The notes under the pieces: model-generated | Seen by the model: only the letters and a program-made list of their open reading frames with translations | Told to the model about the DNA's origin: nothing | The model's database searches: none | Made by a program: the position numbers and the translations under genes | Shown here: piece by piece, positions 1 to 7,900 of the stretch | Numbering within the stretch: position 1 is the first letter of the stretch | Layout of the letters: each line of letters starts with the position of its first letter | NCBI GenBank assembly: GCA_040265175.1 | Contig: JBDQGY010000115.1 | Coordinates: 1-13,086, forward strand | DNA from: JAAZXR01 sp040265175 | GTDB lineage: Bacteria; Myxococcota_A; Polyangia; Nannocystales; Nannocystaceae | Reading direction: 5' to 3' | Length of the DNA stretch: 13,086 bases

Positions 1-90
1 ACGGAGATCCGTCCCGAGAGCGCGCACCGAATCGTCGCGATGACCGACGTCGAACTGTTCACCGCCTACGCGAATCATCCGGGCGCTTAG
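1..90 (+). CDS. C-terminal end of an unrecognised protein (partial)
   Basis: The frame is open from the first base of the window and stops at TAG (88-90), giving 29 residues that end TAYANHPGA. Third codon positions are strongly G/C, as in the neighbouring genes, which supports real coding sequence. The start and most of the protein lie to the left of the window. No domain can be recognised in so short a tail, so no function is proposed. Its stop codon overlaps the stop of the convergent cytochrome gene: TTAG at 87-90 holds TAG on the plus strand and TAA on the minus strand. There is therefore no room for a separate terminator between the two genes. Confidence 0.6.
   Translation, partial: TEIRPESAHRIVAMTDVELFTAYANHPGA
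87..90. other. Convergent overlapping stop codons (TTAG)
   Basis: The four bases TTAG contain TAG for the plus-strand gene ending at 90 and TAA for the minus-strand cytochrome gene ending at 87. Neither gene has its own 3' untranslated space here. Each transcript must run antisense into its neighbour unless termination occurs inside a coding region. Confidence 0.7.
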
Positions 91-1433
91 CGGCGCCACG
101 ACGGGCTCGAGCCGCCCAGGCCACCGCCGACCCCGAAGCCCACGCAGTCAAGCGCGGGGGTCCCCGGCGCGTGACAGCGCAGACACACCCGGCGGTTGAG
201 ACCCGCGAGCTGCCGACACCGAGCGCTCCCCGCGTAGGTCGGTCCATGTGGATTCGCATTCAGCCCCTGCTGGCTATGTTGGCTGGTCGCGTGGCACGTC
301 AAGCAGGTGTCTTCTTGGTGGCACGACACGCAGGTCTCCATATTCAACCGAGCCGCCTGGGCGTGCGCCTGGGGTTGCCCTGGCGCGCCCGCCCATCCCG
401 CGCCGTGAAAGGTGCCGCCGCTGGGGGCGGAAAACGGACCGCCGGTGCCCGGTCCAACCCCGAGGCGCTCGTGGCAACTGAGGCAATCCGACTGCAAGCG
501 ATGACACGTCCCACAATCGGAGGTCCGTGTCCTCGCCTCAATCCCGTGGCTCCGCACGAAATCTGGACGGTGGATGGTGAGTGGTCTGGTCGCGCCCGCG
601 TGGCAGGTCTGACACTCGTCCTCAGAGTGACACTGGGCACACTGCTCCCCAGCCGCGCTGGCGACCGCGCCGTGACGCTCCACAAAATTCAGATCGTGCC
701 CCATCCCCCACGCATGGTCACTGGCTGGGACTAGCTTCGCGCGCCCTCGGTCCGTCCCTCGAGAGAGCCTGAGTCGCCCGGTCCGCTCCGTGGGGTGGCA
801 GGTGCGGCAATCATTGGCCGCGCGCTTGCCGTCGTGGCACTCGATGCAAGAGCTCTCCGTCGGCAGGTAGGCGTGGTCTGTGGACTCCCGCTGCGGCGTT
901 CGGATCCCACCGTGGCAGGATTCGCATGAGGCCCCGCCGCGCACATGCATCGCATGGTTGAAGGTCAACAGCGCTGTCTCCGAGCCTCGTTGGCGACGAC
1001 TTCGCCCCATGGACGGCAGTTCATCGTACAGGTGACAGGTGTCGCAAGTGGCGGGGCGACCCTCCCCTGCCCCACCGTTGCTGGAGACAACCCAAGGATG
1101 GTCAGTCTGGTGGCAGCCGTCGCACGCCGTTACCGCGACTCCAAGATCGTCCCGAGTGCTGGTGCTACGCGCCGCGTCCATATGGCATGGGGAACACGTC
1201 AATCCGAGGTCGAGGTGGGCGCTGTGTTCGAAAATGACCGCCGGATCACCCGGTGGATACACCAGGCTCCCCGCGAGAGACCTTGCGGGGGACGAACTCC
1301 GCGAGGAACGGACGTTGATGGGCGCCGGAGCGAAGCCCGCCACTGCGCGCGACGCCGACGCAGCGAGGCCACCCACGACGAGTCCCGCCACGTAGACACA
1401 GACAGCAAGCGTGGTCTTCCAGTCTCCGGTCAC
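87..1433 (-). CDS. Periplasmic 13-heme c-type cytochrome
   Basis: This 448-aa multiheme cytochrome c is probably a periplasmic electron carrier. Thirteen CxxCH heme-attachment motifs are visible, with first cysteines at residues 80, 104, 130, 170, 196, 209, 265, 274, 307, 317, 368, 377 and 417. FxHxxH motifs (FEHSAH at 68-73, FNHAMH at 158-163) are typical of c3/c7-type cytochromes and can supply distal histidines. The C-terminal half has repeated heme doublets with nearby HG motifs. The N-terminus is a Sec signal: one Lys, a hydrophobic stretch at about 9-25, and possible cleavage after ASA or AVA near 25-32. There is no good lipobox. I chose GTG at 1433 over the ATGs at 1460 and 1604 because AGGAGG lies 9 nt upstream, the GTGA overlaps the stop of the upstream barrel gene, and the signal peptide then starts correctly. 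It is the second gene of a two-gene operon with the barrel. The heme count is seen directly; the electron-conduit role is inferred. Confidence 0.93.
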   Translation of the reverse strand: MTGDWKTTLAVCVYVAGLVVGGLAASASRAVAGFAPAPINVRSSRSSSPARSLAGSLVYPPGDPAVIFEHSAHLDLGLTCSPCHMDAARSTSTRDDLGVAVTACDGCHQTDHPWVVSSNGGAGEGRPATCDTCHLYDELPSMGRSRRQRGSETALLTFNHAMHVRGGASCESCHGGIRTPQRESTDHAYLPTESSCIECHDGKRAANDCRTCHPTERTGRLRLSRGTDRGRAKLVPASDHAWGMGHDLNFVERHGAVASAAGEQCAQCHSEDECQTCHAGATRPLTIHRPDFVRSHGIEARTRTSDCGTCHRLQSDCLSCHERLGVGPGTGGPFSAPSGGTFHGAGWAGAPGQPQAHAQAARLNMETCVSCHQEDTCLTCHATSQHSQQGLNANPHGPTYAGSARCRQLAGLNRRVCLRCHAPGTPALDCVGFGVGGGLGGSSPSWRR

Positions 1434-2908
1434 CGACGAGCTCCTCCTCGCACGCCCCATTCCATGGACAAGAGCACCATGGTCCGAAACGACCACTGCC
1501 AGCGAGAGCCGGTGCCAGGCTCCACCAACCAGCTGAGGGAGATCCCATCCCACAAGTTGCCGCGCGCGATCCCCTGCGCGGACACGTTCCAGCCTTCGCT
1601 CCACGGGGTGCCGGTGTTGTCGACGTAGTTGCCGTAAAGCCGTCCTTCGAGCACCAACCGATCCCAGAGTAACGCGGAGGCGATGTCGGCGAATCCAGAG
1701 AGCCTCGTCCCGCCTTCGCCCGCAATGGCTCGCCCGTCAAGCACCGCTCGCACGCGCCCGGAGTAAGCGACCGTTAGACCGCCTCCTTGGCTCGTGGTGG
1801 CGACGGGCACAGACCATATCGGACGACCGTTGCTGCCCTCTGCGCGGAACAACCGGACCAATCCGTGCGTGGAGATCTGCCAACGCGGGCCCACGCGCAC
1901 GTCCCAGGTGGCCCGACCAAGCTCAACATCGGCGAGATCGAAGACGTTGAAGATGGAGTCCAGGCTGAAGATTGGCGTCGTGTGTTGATAGGACAGCGAC
2001 GCGCTGTGGAGGCTTGTGAGTTGGGTGCGCACCTCGGCGCGGCCGTCGGTTAACGCCCGGCGGCCAAAGTCGTAGCGCAAGGCACCATCCACGGCGACTC
2101 GAGAATGGAGAGAGCGCCAGCTGAGCCTCGCCGACAACAGCGACTCCAAAGAGACCCGGTCTTCAGGGAGATCAAACGTGACCTGCTCGTCCTGGTCTGG
2201 GCTGGTTTCAAAGGTCTGGCGCCACCCGACAGAGGCGCTCCACCGCGGGATATCGAGCAGCGATGCCTCTACCGCGACCATCGGCGACACCGCGCGTCGA
2301 CGCACCGAGGTGTCCGTTCCGTCGAGCTCGTAGTTGGGAGATCCGAGGACGTCAGCACCGCGCACCATCAAGCCCGACGCCACAGCGAGCCCTAGGTGGG
2401 CTGGGGTACGAACTCGCGCCCAGCCGCCATCGAAGGCATAAAAATCGAGACCCGTCGTTGAAAGTTGCCGCCCCACCCGGGCGTCGAGCCAGCCGCCCAA
2501 CCGGGTCCCCTCGACGAAGGCGTACATGACATCCACCTGCCGGCCATCTACGGCGTTGACCAGTCGCTGCGCGTCTTGCTCGGCGCCCTGAACATAGGCC
2601 CCAAAGTCGTGGCGAAGGCGAAGGGAGGTGACGATGCGCAGTTGCCCATCTTCCGGCTCTCGACGCATGGTGCTCGCGTCCGTCGGCGGGAGGAGATCGT
2701 AGACTCCAAGGTTTACGTATTGGACAAGGCGCCGGCGGGGCACCGTGGCGAAGCTGAGTCCGGCGCGGCGTAGCGTGTACGCTTCCCCGTAGGTGCGCGA
2801 CGTCACCCGCACCTCGGACGCCTTACTAGGCGCGGAGGTCGACAGCGCCCACCCGAAGACAAGAACGACCGCTGCACGGGGCGCCGTTGTATGCATGGTG
2901 TACGCCAT
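1430..2908 (-). CDS. Candidate outer-membrane beta-barrel protein (porin-like)
   Basis: This 492-aa exported protein is probably an outer-membrane beta-barrel. The N-terminus is a Sec signal peptide with a hydrophobic core AAVVLVFGWAL at 12-22 and a likely cleavage site SKA|SE after residue 30. The mature part is a run of amphipathic stretches with alternating polar and hydrophobic residues, rich in Gly, Arg, Trp and Tyr. Examples are QLRIVTSLRLRHDFGAYV, WSASVGWRQTF, RLVLEGRLYGNYVD and the last strand RTMVLLSMEWGVR. There is no cysteine anywhere, as expected for a barrel and unlike MtrB-type porins, which carry a CxxC. It is shorter than MtrB/PioB barrels. ATG 2908 has AGG with a short spacer upstream; ATG 2896 is an alternative that still leaves a good signal. 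It is the first gene of the operon and overlaps the cytochrome gene by 4 bp, so it may form the sheath of a porin-cytochrome conduit. No named family was recognised, and strand count and fold need structure prediction. Confidence 0.75.
   Translation of the reverse strand: MAYTMHTTAPRAAVVLVFGWALSTSAPSKASEVRVTSRTYGEAYTLRRAGLSFATVPRRRLVQYVNLGVYDLLPPTDASTMRREPEDGQLRIVTSLRLRHDFGAYVQGAEQDAQRLVNAVDGRQVDVMYAFVEGTRLGGWLDARVGRQLSTTGLDFYAFDGGWARVRTPAHLGLAVASGLMVRGADVLGSPNYELDGTDTSVRRRAVSPMVAVEASLLDIPRWSASVGWRQTFETSPDQDEQVTFDLPEDRVSLESLLSARLSWRSLHSRVAVDGALRYDFGRRALTDGRAEVRTQLTSLHSASLSYQHTTPIFSLDSIFNVFDLADVELGRATWDVRVGPRWQISTHGLVRLFRAEGSNGRPIWSVPVATTSQGGGLTVAYSGRVRAVLDGRAIAGEGGTRLSGFADIASALLWDRLVLEGRLYGNYVDNTGTPWSEGWNVSAQGIARGNLWDGISLSWLVEPGTGSRWQWSFRTMVLLSMEWGVRGGARR
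1441..1448 (-). promoter_or_regulatory. Strong Shine-Dalgarno deciding the GTG start of the 13-heme cytochrome
   Basis: The minus strand reads AGGAGGAG here. Counted from AGGAGG (1443-1448), the GTG at 1433 is 9 nt away; counted from the overlapping GAGGAG (1441-1446), it is 7 nt away. The ATG at 1460 has no comparable site. The Shine-Dalgarno lies inside the last codons of the barrel gene, consistent with translational coupling. Confidence 0.75.
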
Positions 2909-2939
2909 TCCGACCTGCCCATGCTAGCGTAGATCCACG

Positions 2940-2967
2940 ATGCTGTTTCGAAACATGGGCCGGTCAA
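2940..2967 (-). promoter_or_regulatory. Possible sigma70-type promoter for the barrel-cytochrome operon
   Basis: On the minus strand TTGACC (2962-2967) is followed after 16 nt by CAGCAT (2940-2945), which keeps the conserved second A and final T of a -10 box. The element sits about 32 bp upstream of the ATG at 2908, which fits a short leader. The -10 is weak, and the whole element lies inside the 5' end of the divergent plus-strand gene, so this is a candidate only. Confidence 0.25.
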
Positions 2968-4922
2968 CGTCCAGTCGACCCACTCGATCGTCTCGGTACC
3001 TCGGGTTCGTGGGGCTGCTCAGTCTCTGCGGCGCCAGCGGCGAGTTGGCCTGCGCGCGCGCCGGTTCCGGCACCACACCACCGGAGACCTGGGCGCAGTC
3101 GGATCTGTTGTTGCGGGCGTCGCAGGACGCCGACCGGGAACTACAGGTCCTCGAGGATTGGTCCACTTCTCCCTCCGCACAACGCGAGATCGCGCGACTC
3201 GGTCGGCTCTACGACCTCTTCGACTGCGCTCGTTTTACGCGAAGCGCGCTGGTCCGGGAGGTGTTTTGGACGGGACTCACCGGGGAGGCAAACGCTGCCG
3301 GTCGAGGGGAGGCTGCGACACGGGCAGCGCTCGAACTTTTGCTGCAAGAGGCCTGGCGTGTCGAAGCGAAGTACCCCGTTCTTTCCGACGAGCAACGGAG
3401 ATTTTTGGCCGATTTCGTCGCGTTGGTATCGGTCGATCTATTTGACCCCGAGGATCCCGAGAGTCTGGAGATCCAAACCGACGCGTTTCGACGGGTCGCG
3501 GCGGAGGGGGTCATAGAACTTCAAGACAACGCGCAGTGGCGCATCTACGATCACGTGCGTGCCGTCATCCGGCGCACCGTCGCAGCGCCCGTAGAGGCGA
3601 GACGCGCCATCGGGGTGCACGCGCTCTACGTGACGCCCGACGAGCCCGAGCGCTGGCTGACACCGGCGCGGGACCACGGGCGGCCGCCCTGGCCGTCTGC
3701 CGTGCGACTCACAGAGCCGATGAGCACGGCCCTGACCTTCCTTCGTGCCTCGCCGGCATGGCGCGCCACCATCACCCAAGTCGCGGCAGAAGACGCCGCG
3801 CTGCACACCGCCCTCCTCGACGCCTATCCGCGACCGCGAGACCCCACATTGCCGCTCCCGAAGGCGCCCGACGGGAGCGGTCGCGCGGATGATGCCAGCC
3901 CGTTGATTTGGGTGGTCTCCGGCGGCGTCGTACTCGGATCGGGGACCGCGGCTGCGACGTATCCGACGACATCCGATCCCCAGCCGCTCATCATGGAACT
4001 CTCAGCCCAACTCGCGAAGGACGGCCGAGGCAGCTTGTTGGTGGGGAGTGAAGCTCGCGGACCTTCGGCCGACCTGGCGGCGGCGATCCGGGCCGCCGTG
4101 CGAAGTGGGGCGTCGACCCTGCGCTTCGCGATGCACGAATTGACACCCGACATCGAGCGGGCCGTCGTCACCGCGCTCCCGCTGCAGGTGTTAAGCGATG
4201 ACGTGATGACCCCGGGAGTCGCGGCCCTCACATCGTCGCCACTCGAGTTTTATCTCGAAGGTGCAGGACTTTCGGTCTACGTGGACGGCGTTAAGGTGGT
4301 TGAGCGCGTGGCGCCAGACACGGGGTACACCGAGGTGTTCTCTGTGTTGGACCGTGCCTTTCCGCGGGTGGATGCGGTGCGGCTGCGCCTCGGCGACGAC
4401 GTGATGTATGTCCAACTCATAGAGTTAATGCGGGCCCTCGTCGGGGGCCCACAGCCCGCCTATCGCGGCGTCGGATTGCGGCTTCACGACGCCAGCACAA
4501 AGCTCGTTTACCCCATCTCGCCCGACGCCCGCCCCTCGCATCGTGACCCGGTCGTCAACTCTGCCTGGGCGGAGGTGCGTCGACGTGCAGAACGCTCAAT
4601 GCGCTCGCCGACCGCCATCGAACAAGCCTACCCGCTACGTGCGATCGATCAGGAGCGAATTGGGGCGCTCGGACGTTTGCTGTCTACGTGCCTCCCGGAA
4701 CTGTCCCGGCTGCCTCGCTCCGAGGTGAGCGCGACACTGCTGTTTGACGAGGGGCACGTGAATCAAGTCTCGGTGACCATGGATGGACGGCCTTCAAACA
4801 GCCTCGCAGACTTTCGACGGTGCGTGGATGCGACCACCGCGGCGACGCGCCTTCGTGCTCATCGTGAGCGGATCTCGATTCAATTCCGCTGGGAGCGCTC
4901 CGGGGTCTCCTCCTCGCGCTAG
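2940..4922 (+). CDS. Exported protein with two ExbD/TolR-like domains and an AgmX/TonB-like C-terminus
   Basis: This is a 660-aa envelope protein. Residues 1-41 look like an export signal: an Arg-rich n-region, then YLGFVGLLSLCGASG, with possible cleavage after ARA (39-41). The Cys at 38 is preceded by ELA, a poor lipobox. Residues 50-300 are mostly helical and unrecognised. Residues 322-400 resemble an ExbD/TolR periplasmic domain, with LLVGSEARGPSADLAAAIRA and a following G. Residues 435-515 repeat the pattern more clearly, with SVYVDG, then VRLRLGDDVMYVQLIELMRA and YRGVGL. Residues 570-650 match the AgmX/PglI-type C-terminal pattern: CLPEL with Cys584, a LLFDEGHVNQVSV strand pair, Cys628, and a final ISIQFRW strand. 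ExbD proteins normally have an N-terminal membrane helix and work with ExbB motors; this one has tandem copies after a long extra region and no ExbB neighbour. ATG 2940 has no visible Shine-Dalgarno; ATG 2955 is equally bare. It is divergent from the barrel gene and its TAG overlaps the stop of the next gene. The motor-coupling role is inferred. Confidence 0.8.
   Translation: MLFRNMGRSTSSRPTRSSRYLGFVGLLSLCGASGELACARAGSGTTPPETWAQSDLLLRASQDADRELQVLEDWSTSPSAQREIARLGRLYDLFDCARFTRSALVREVFWTGLTGEANAAGRGEAATRAALELLLQEAWRVEAKYPVLSDEQRRFLADFVALVSVDLFDPEDPESLEIQTDAFRRVAAEGVIELQDNAQWRIYDHVRAVIRRTVAAPVEARRAIGVHALYVTPDEPERWLTPARDHGRPPWPSAVRLTEPMSTALTFLRASPAWRATITQVAAEDAALHTALLDAYPRPRDPTLPLPKAPDGSGRADDASPLIWVVSGGVVLGSGTAAATYPTTSDPQPLIMELSAQLAKDGRGSLLVGSEARGPSADLAAAIRAAVRSGASTLRFAMHELTPDIERAVVTALPLQVLSDDVMTPGVAALTSSPLEFYLEGAGLSVYVDGVKVVERVAPDTGYTEVFSVLDRAFPRVDAVRLRLGDDVMYVQLIELMRALVGGPQPAYRGVGLRLHDASTKLVYPISPDARPSHRDPVVNSAWAEVRRRAERSMRSPTAIEQAYPLRAIDQERIGALGRLLSTCLPELSRLPRSEVSATLLFDEGHVNQVSVTMDGRPSNSLADFRRCVDATTAATRLRAHRERISIQFRWERSGVSSSR
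2944..2955. promoter_or_regulatory. 12-bp perfect palindrome, possible operator
   Basis: TGTTTCGAAACA is a perfect 12-bp palindrome. It lies in the short divergent region, between the proposed -35 and -10 of the barrel operon and just after the start codon of the plus-strand gene. A dimeric regulator bound here could affect both directions. It also encodes residues 2-6 of the plus-strand gene, and a palindrome of this length is expected a few times by chance in 13 kb, so position is the main argument. Confidence 0.3.
4919..4922. other. Convergent genes sharing one CTAG stop
   Basis: The palindrome CTAG reads TAG on the plus strand (4920-4922) and TAG on the minus strand (4921-4919), ending two convergent genes at once. 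Just inside the minus-strand gene an inverted repeat, AGAAC with GTTCT around a 4-nt loop (4927-4940), is followed on the minus strand by a short pyrimidine run. It is too weak to call a terminator. Confidence 0.75.
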
Positions 4923-7900
4923 AAAGAGAACTGAAGTTCTTGCCGCTCAACCTCATCCACGGCCCGCGCGAAATTAAGGAAGGCGGGGTAGTCCTCGGCT
5001 GGAATTCCACGGAGGATGAGACCGGTGGACCACTCTTGAGTGATGAACGAGGCGCCCGCGCCTCCGTCGGTGATCGTGCGACGGTAGTGCCCGAACTCCC
5101 CATCGATGGAGTCCTCTCCTGGAACCCGTGCCAGGGTGCCGCCTTCCACCTCGATTCGGACTCGCGAAAATACGGGCGCGGCGTAGGTCACCGCGAGCTC
5201 ACTCCAACGCTCGGGCAGTCGCGCGTATTGGAGCGCGGCGTTTTGTGGTACCACGCTCGCGCGGAGGTCTAGAGTGTCGGCGCCCTGGCGACCGACCCCG
5301 CGAGCGTTTGCGACGAATCGAAATACTAGCGGCTGCTCGTTTTCATCTTCGCCCTCAATCTCTACCGACTCTAGAGACAGCGTCGCGCCAGGAATTACCC
5401 GCTGCAACTCCGCCTGCTGAAATACCTCCAGCAGGCGATCTCGATCGAACATCGTCAACGCCCGCCTCCACTGGATCGCCTCGGCACCCGCGAGCTCAAT
5501 CGTGCCGGTAAGGAGCCCTTCTCCTTCGCGATTCAAGCGAAGGTTGAGATCGTAGGCACGGCGGTCGGCGAGACCCTCTGGCACATCCGGCACCTCTCCA
5601 TAGAGCGCGTCTGGACCGAGCGGGTCACCGGGGCGGAGGCGAATCGCCTCGCGAGCGAGCGTCATCGGATGATACCCAAACGGCACAACCTTCGACCCCG
5701 GCGCCAACGCGACCGGCGGCGCGTCGGTCTGGGTCCAGACCACCAGCAGCGGCGCGGCGTAATCTTCGACGGGTGGATAGTCGCCCTCGCGCATGGGGGT
5801 CGCAAACTGGCTCTTGCCAAGCCAGAGCTCCGTCTTGACGCCCGCTTCGTTAAGCATCCCCATCATCAGCATCAACGGATTCCCAGACAGCTCAGCGAGG
5901 GTCTGGGTGATGGCGGTGGTCATGCTCCCACCGGACTCAATATTATCGAGCACCCACGACCACACGGCGCGTGTGATCTCATCGTCATCGCGAGCGTCCT
6001 TCGTGACCTCGGCGACGAGCGATCGCAGCTCTTCGTTCCGGCGCAAGGTGAGGCGAAGATTCGCCTCGGTGATCCTGCGCCACTCCAAGATGTCGAGTTC
6101 GGTGAAGACCCGAACCATGGGCATCTCGTCGGACAAGGAGCGCGCGTCGGGTTCCGGGGTCCGTCGCATCATCTCCTCGGCGAGAAATCGAAGCTCCGTG
6201 CGGTCTCCGATAGTCGACGACGTGGCCACCGGAGGGTCGTTTCGTCGCTCCACCTGGTACGGCAGCGCCGCGGGCATATTTACGATCAGCTCACTCCGGT
6301 GGAACGGCGTGGCGGTGCTCCGAAACCGAAACCCTCCGAGGTCGATGTGACCAGGTAGCAAGACGCTCGGCGCTCGCGAAATAATGTATTCCAGTTCTAC
6401 GAAGTCCCCCACCTCAAGGTCGCGGAGGCTGACCCCGGACTTGGCCGGGACCACCTCCGGCTCGACCACGCGCCCGTCGGGTTTGATGGTTCGCAGAGTC
6501 AAGAGCTGCCCTTGCTCGGGCACTCCCATCTCCCCGTACTTGTCCAATGACTCCTTGGAGTGCAAGGACACGATTTGATGAATGAGGTGACGCTGGGACA
6601 AGTCGTCGTGAATCCACACGACGTCTCGGTCAAGCACCAAAACATCCGAGGCGCCCTCGTAGCGTTCTTGTTGTGGTCCATAGTCGCGCACGGCCGCCAA
6701 GCCATCGGCGCGATGCGACAAGAGCGGATCCGTGCCCCCGCCTATCCGCTCGGCGAGCTCCAAGACACCCGGCTGCGCGGGCGTGTTCGCGAGGAGATGA
6801 GCGACGACCCGGTCGCCCGCAGCCGTTTTGCCCGTCTCGTAGGCGAGGTCGACGTAGGACGTCGCCACGGCCACATTGAGGGGGTTGAATCGCAGTTGGG
6901 TCTCCCGCACCGCCATGGCTCCGGCCAGATCCCCCAGCGCCACCAGATCGAGCGCTTTGCGGTCCAGCAGATCCATGTTGTCTCCTTGGTACTCCAGACG
7001 ACGCTCGGTGATCTTCAGCGCAGCCGCATGATCGCCGCGGCGTCGCGCCCAGGCCGCTCGCCTCGCGTCGCCCCGGTCGCACGGCCGATATGCCTCGATC
7101 AATTCGTCTTCCAGATGCGCCTGAGACCTTCTTCGGGCCAAGGTCAACTCGACCCGGCGCACCCAGCAAGAATCGGGCGCGAGTCGCTTCGCACGGGACA
7201 CGGCCTGCGCCGCTTGGACATCGCTGTCGCGCTGCAGATACAGGCCGGTAAGTAACACCTCCACCTCATAGAGGCGTCGGACGTCGTCTGGGAGCGCATC
7301 GACCATGGCCAGTAACTCTGGCACCTCGTCGCGTTCGAGACTCATCCGCATCAACTGAACCCGCGCGCTGGCCACGTCTGGATCAAGTTTCAGCGCGGCT
7401 TCCAAGGCGCCCTGCAGCCTGCTTGACGACGCAGCGCCGCCGCGGCTTGGCTCATTTTGTTCAAACAGCGCCCGGTGGACGAATGCCTCGGCAAAACGGG
7501 CCTCCTTAAGCGATTCGACGGTGATCTCCGCGCGGTCGTAGTCCCCCTCCCCTAGCGCTCGGGAGAGGCGGAGAAGCGCAATCCACGGGCCATAGATCGC
7601 GGGATCATAGCCCCCGCCCAAGACCATCGCCGGCTCCAATTCGACGGAAAATTCGGCGGCCGAATCCACGGCGTCGAGGGGTACAAAATCGACCGGAGCA
7701 ACGGTGACCGGGACGCCTCTGCCATCGAACATATTGAGCATCGCCGTTGAGTTAATCCCCGGCACGGCGATATGCAGCTCGACGATGTGATCCCCAGCAG
7801 GCAAACGAAGCCAACGATGCGCGTCATTTGCAGGCCAGCGATCAGTGTAATCGTTTCGCGCGACCAGCTTGCCGTCAACGTACAAACGATATTCGTCGCT

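Noticed and set aside
1434..1604. Longer cytochrome starting at ATG 1604 or ATG 1460
   Set aside because: Both lie inside the barrel gene without a good Shine-Dalgarno, and the 1604 start puts a long non-signal sequence before the signal peptide. GTG 1433 has AGGAGG and a 4-bp overlap.
945..1628. 227-aa plus-strand open frame opposite the cytochrome
   Set aside because: The minus strand carries 13 CxxCH motifs and a signal peptide, so this frame is a shadow.
3045..3060. Lipobox at Cys38 of the ExbD/AgmX-like protein
   Set aside because: The residues before Cys are E-L-A, so the required Leu-type residue at -3 is missing; ordinary signal peptidase cleavage after ARA is at least as likely.
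4927..4940. Hairpin near the convergent stops as an intrinsic terminator
   Set aside because: The stem is only 5-6 bp with a tiny loop, has no proper U-run in either direction, and lies within the end of a coding sequence.
6560..7255. 231-aa plus-strand open frame
   Set aside because: It is antisense to the lipoprotein gene's TPR region, whose protein has clear homology to its neighbour; the plus-strand translation has no recognisable feature.
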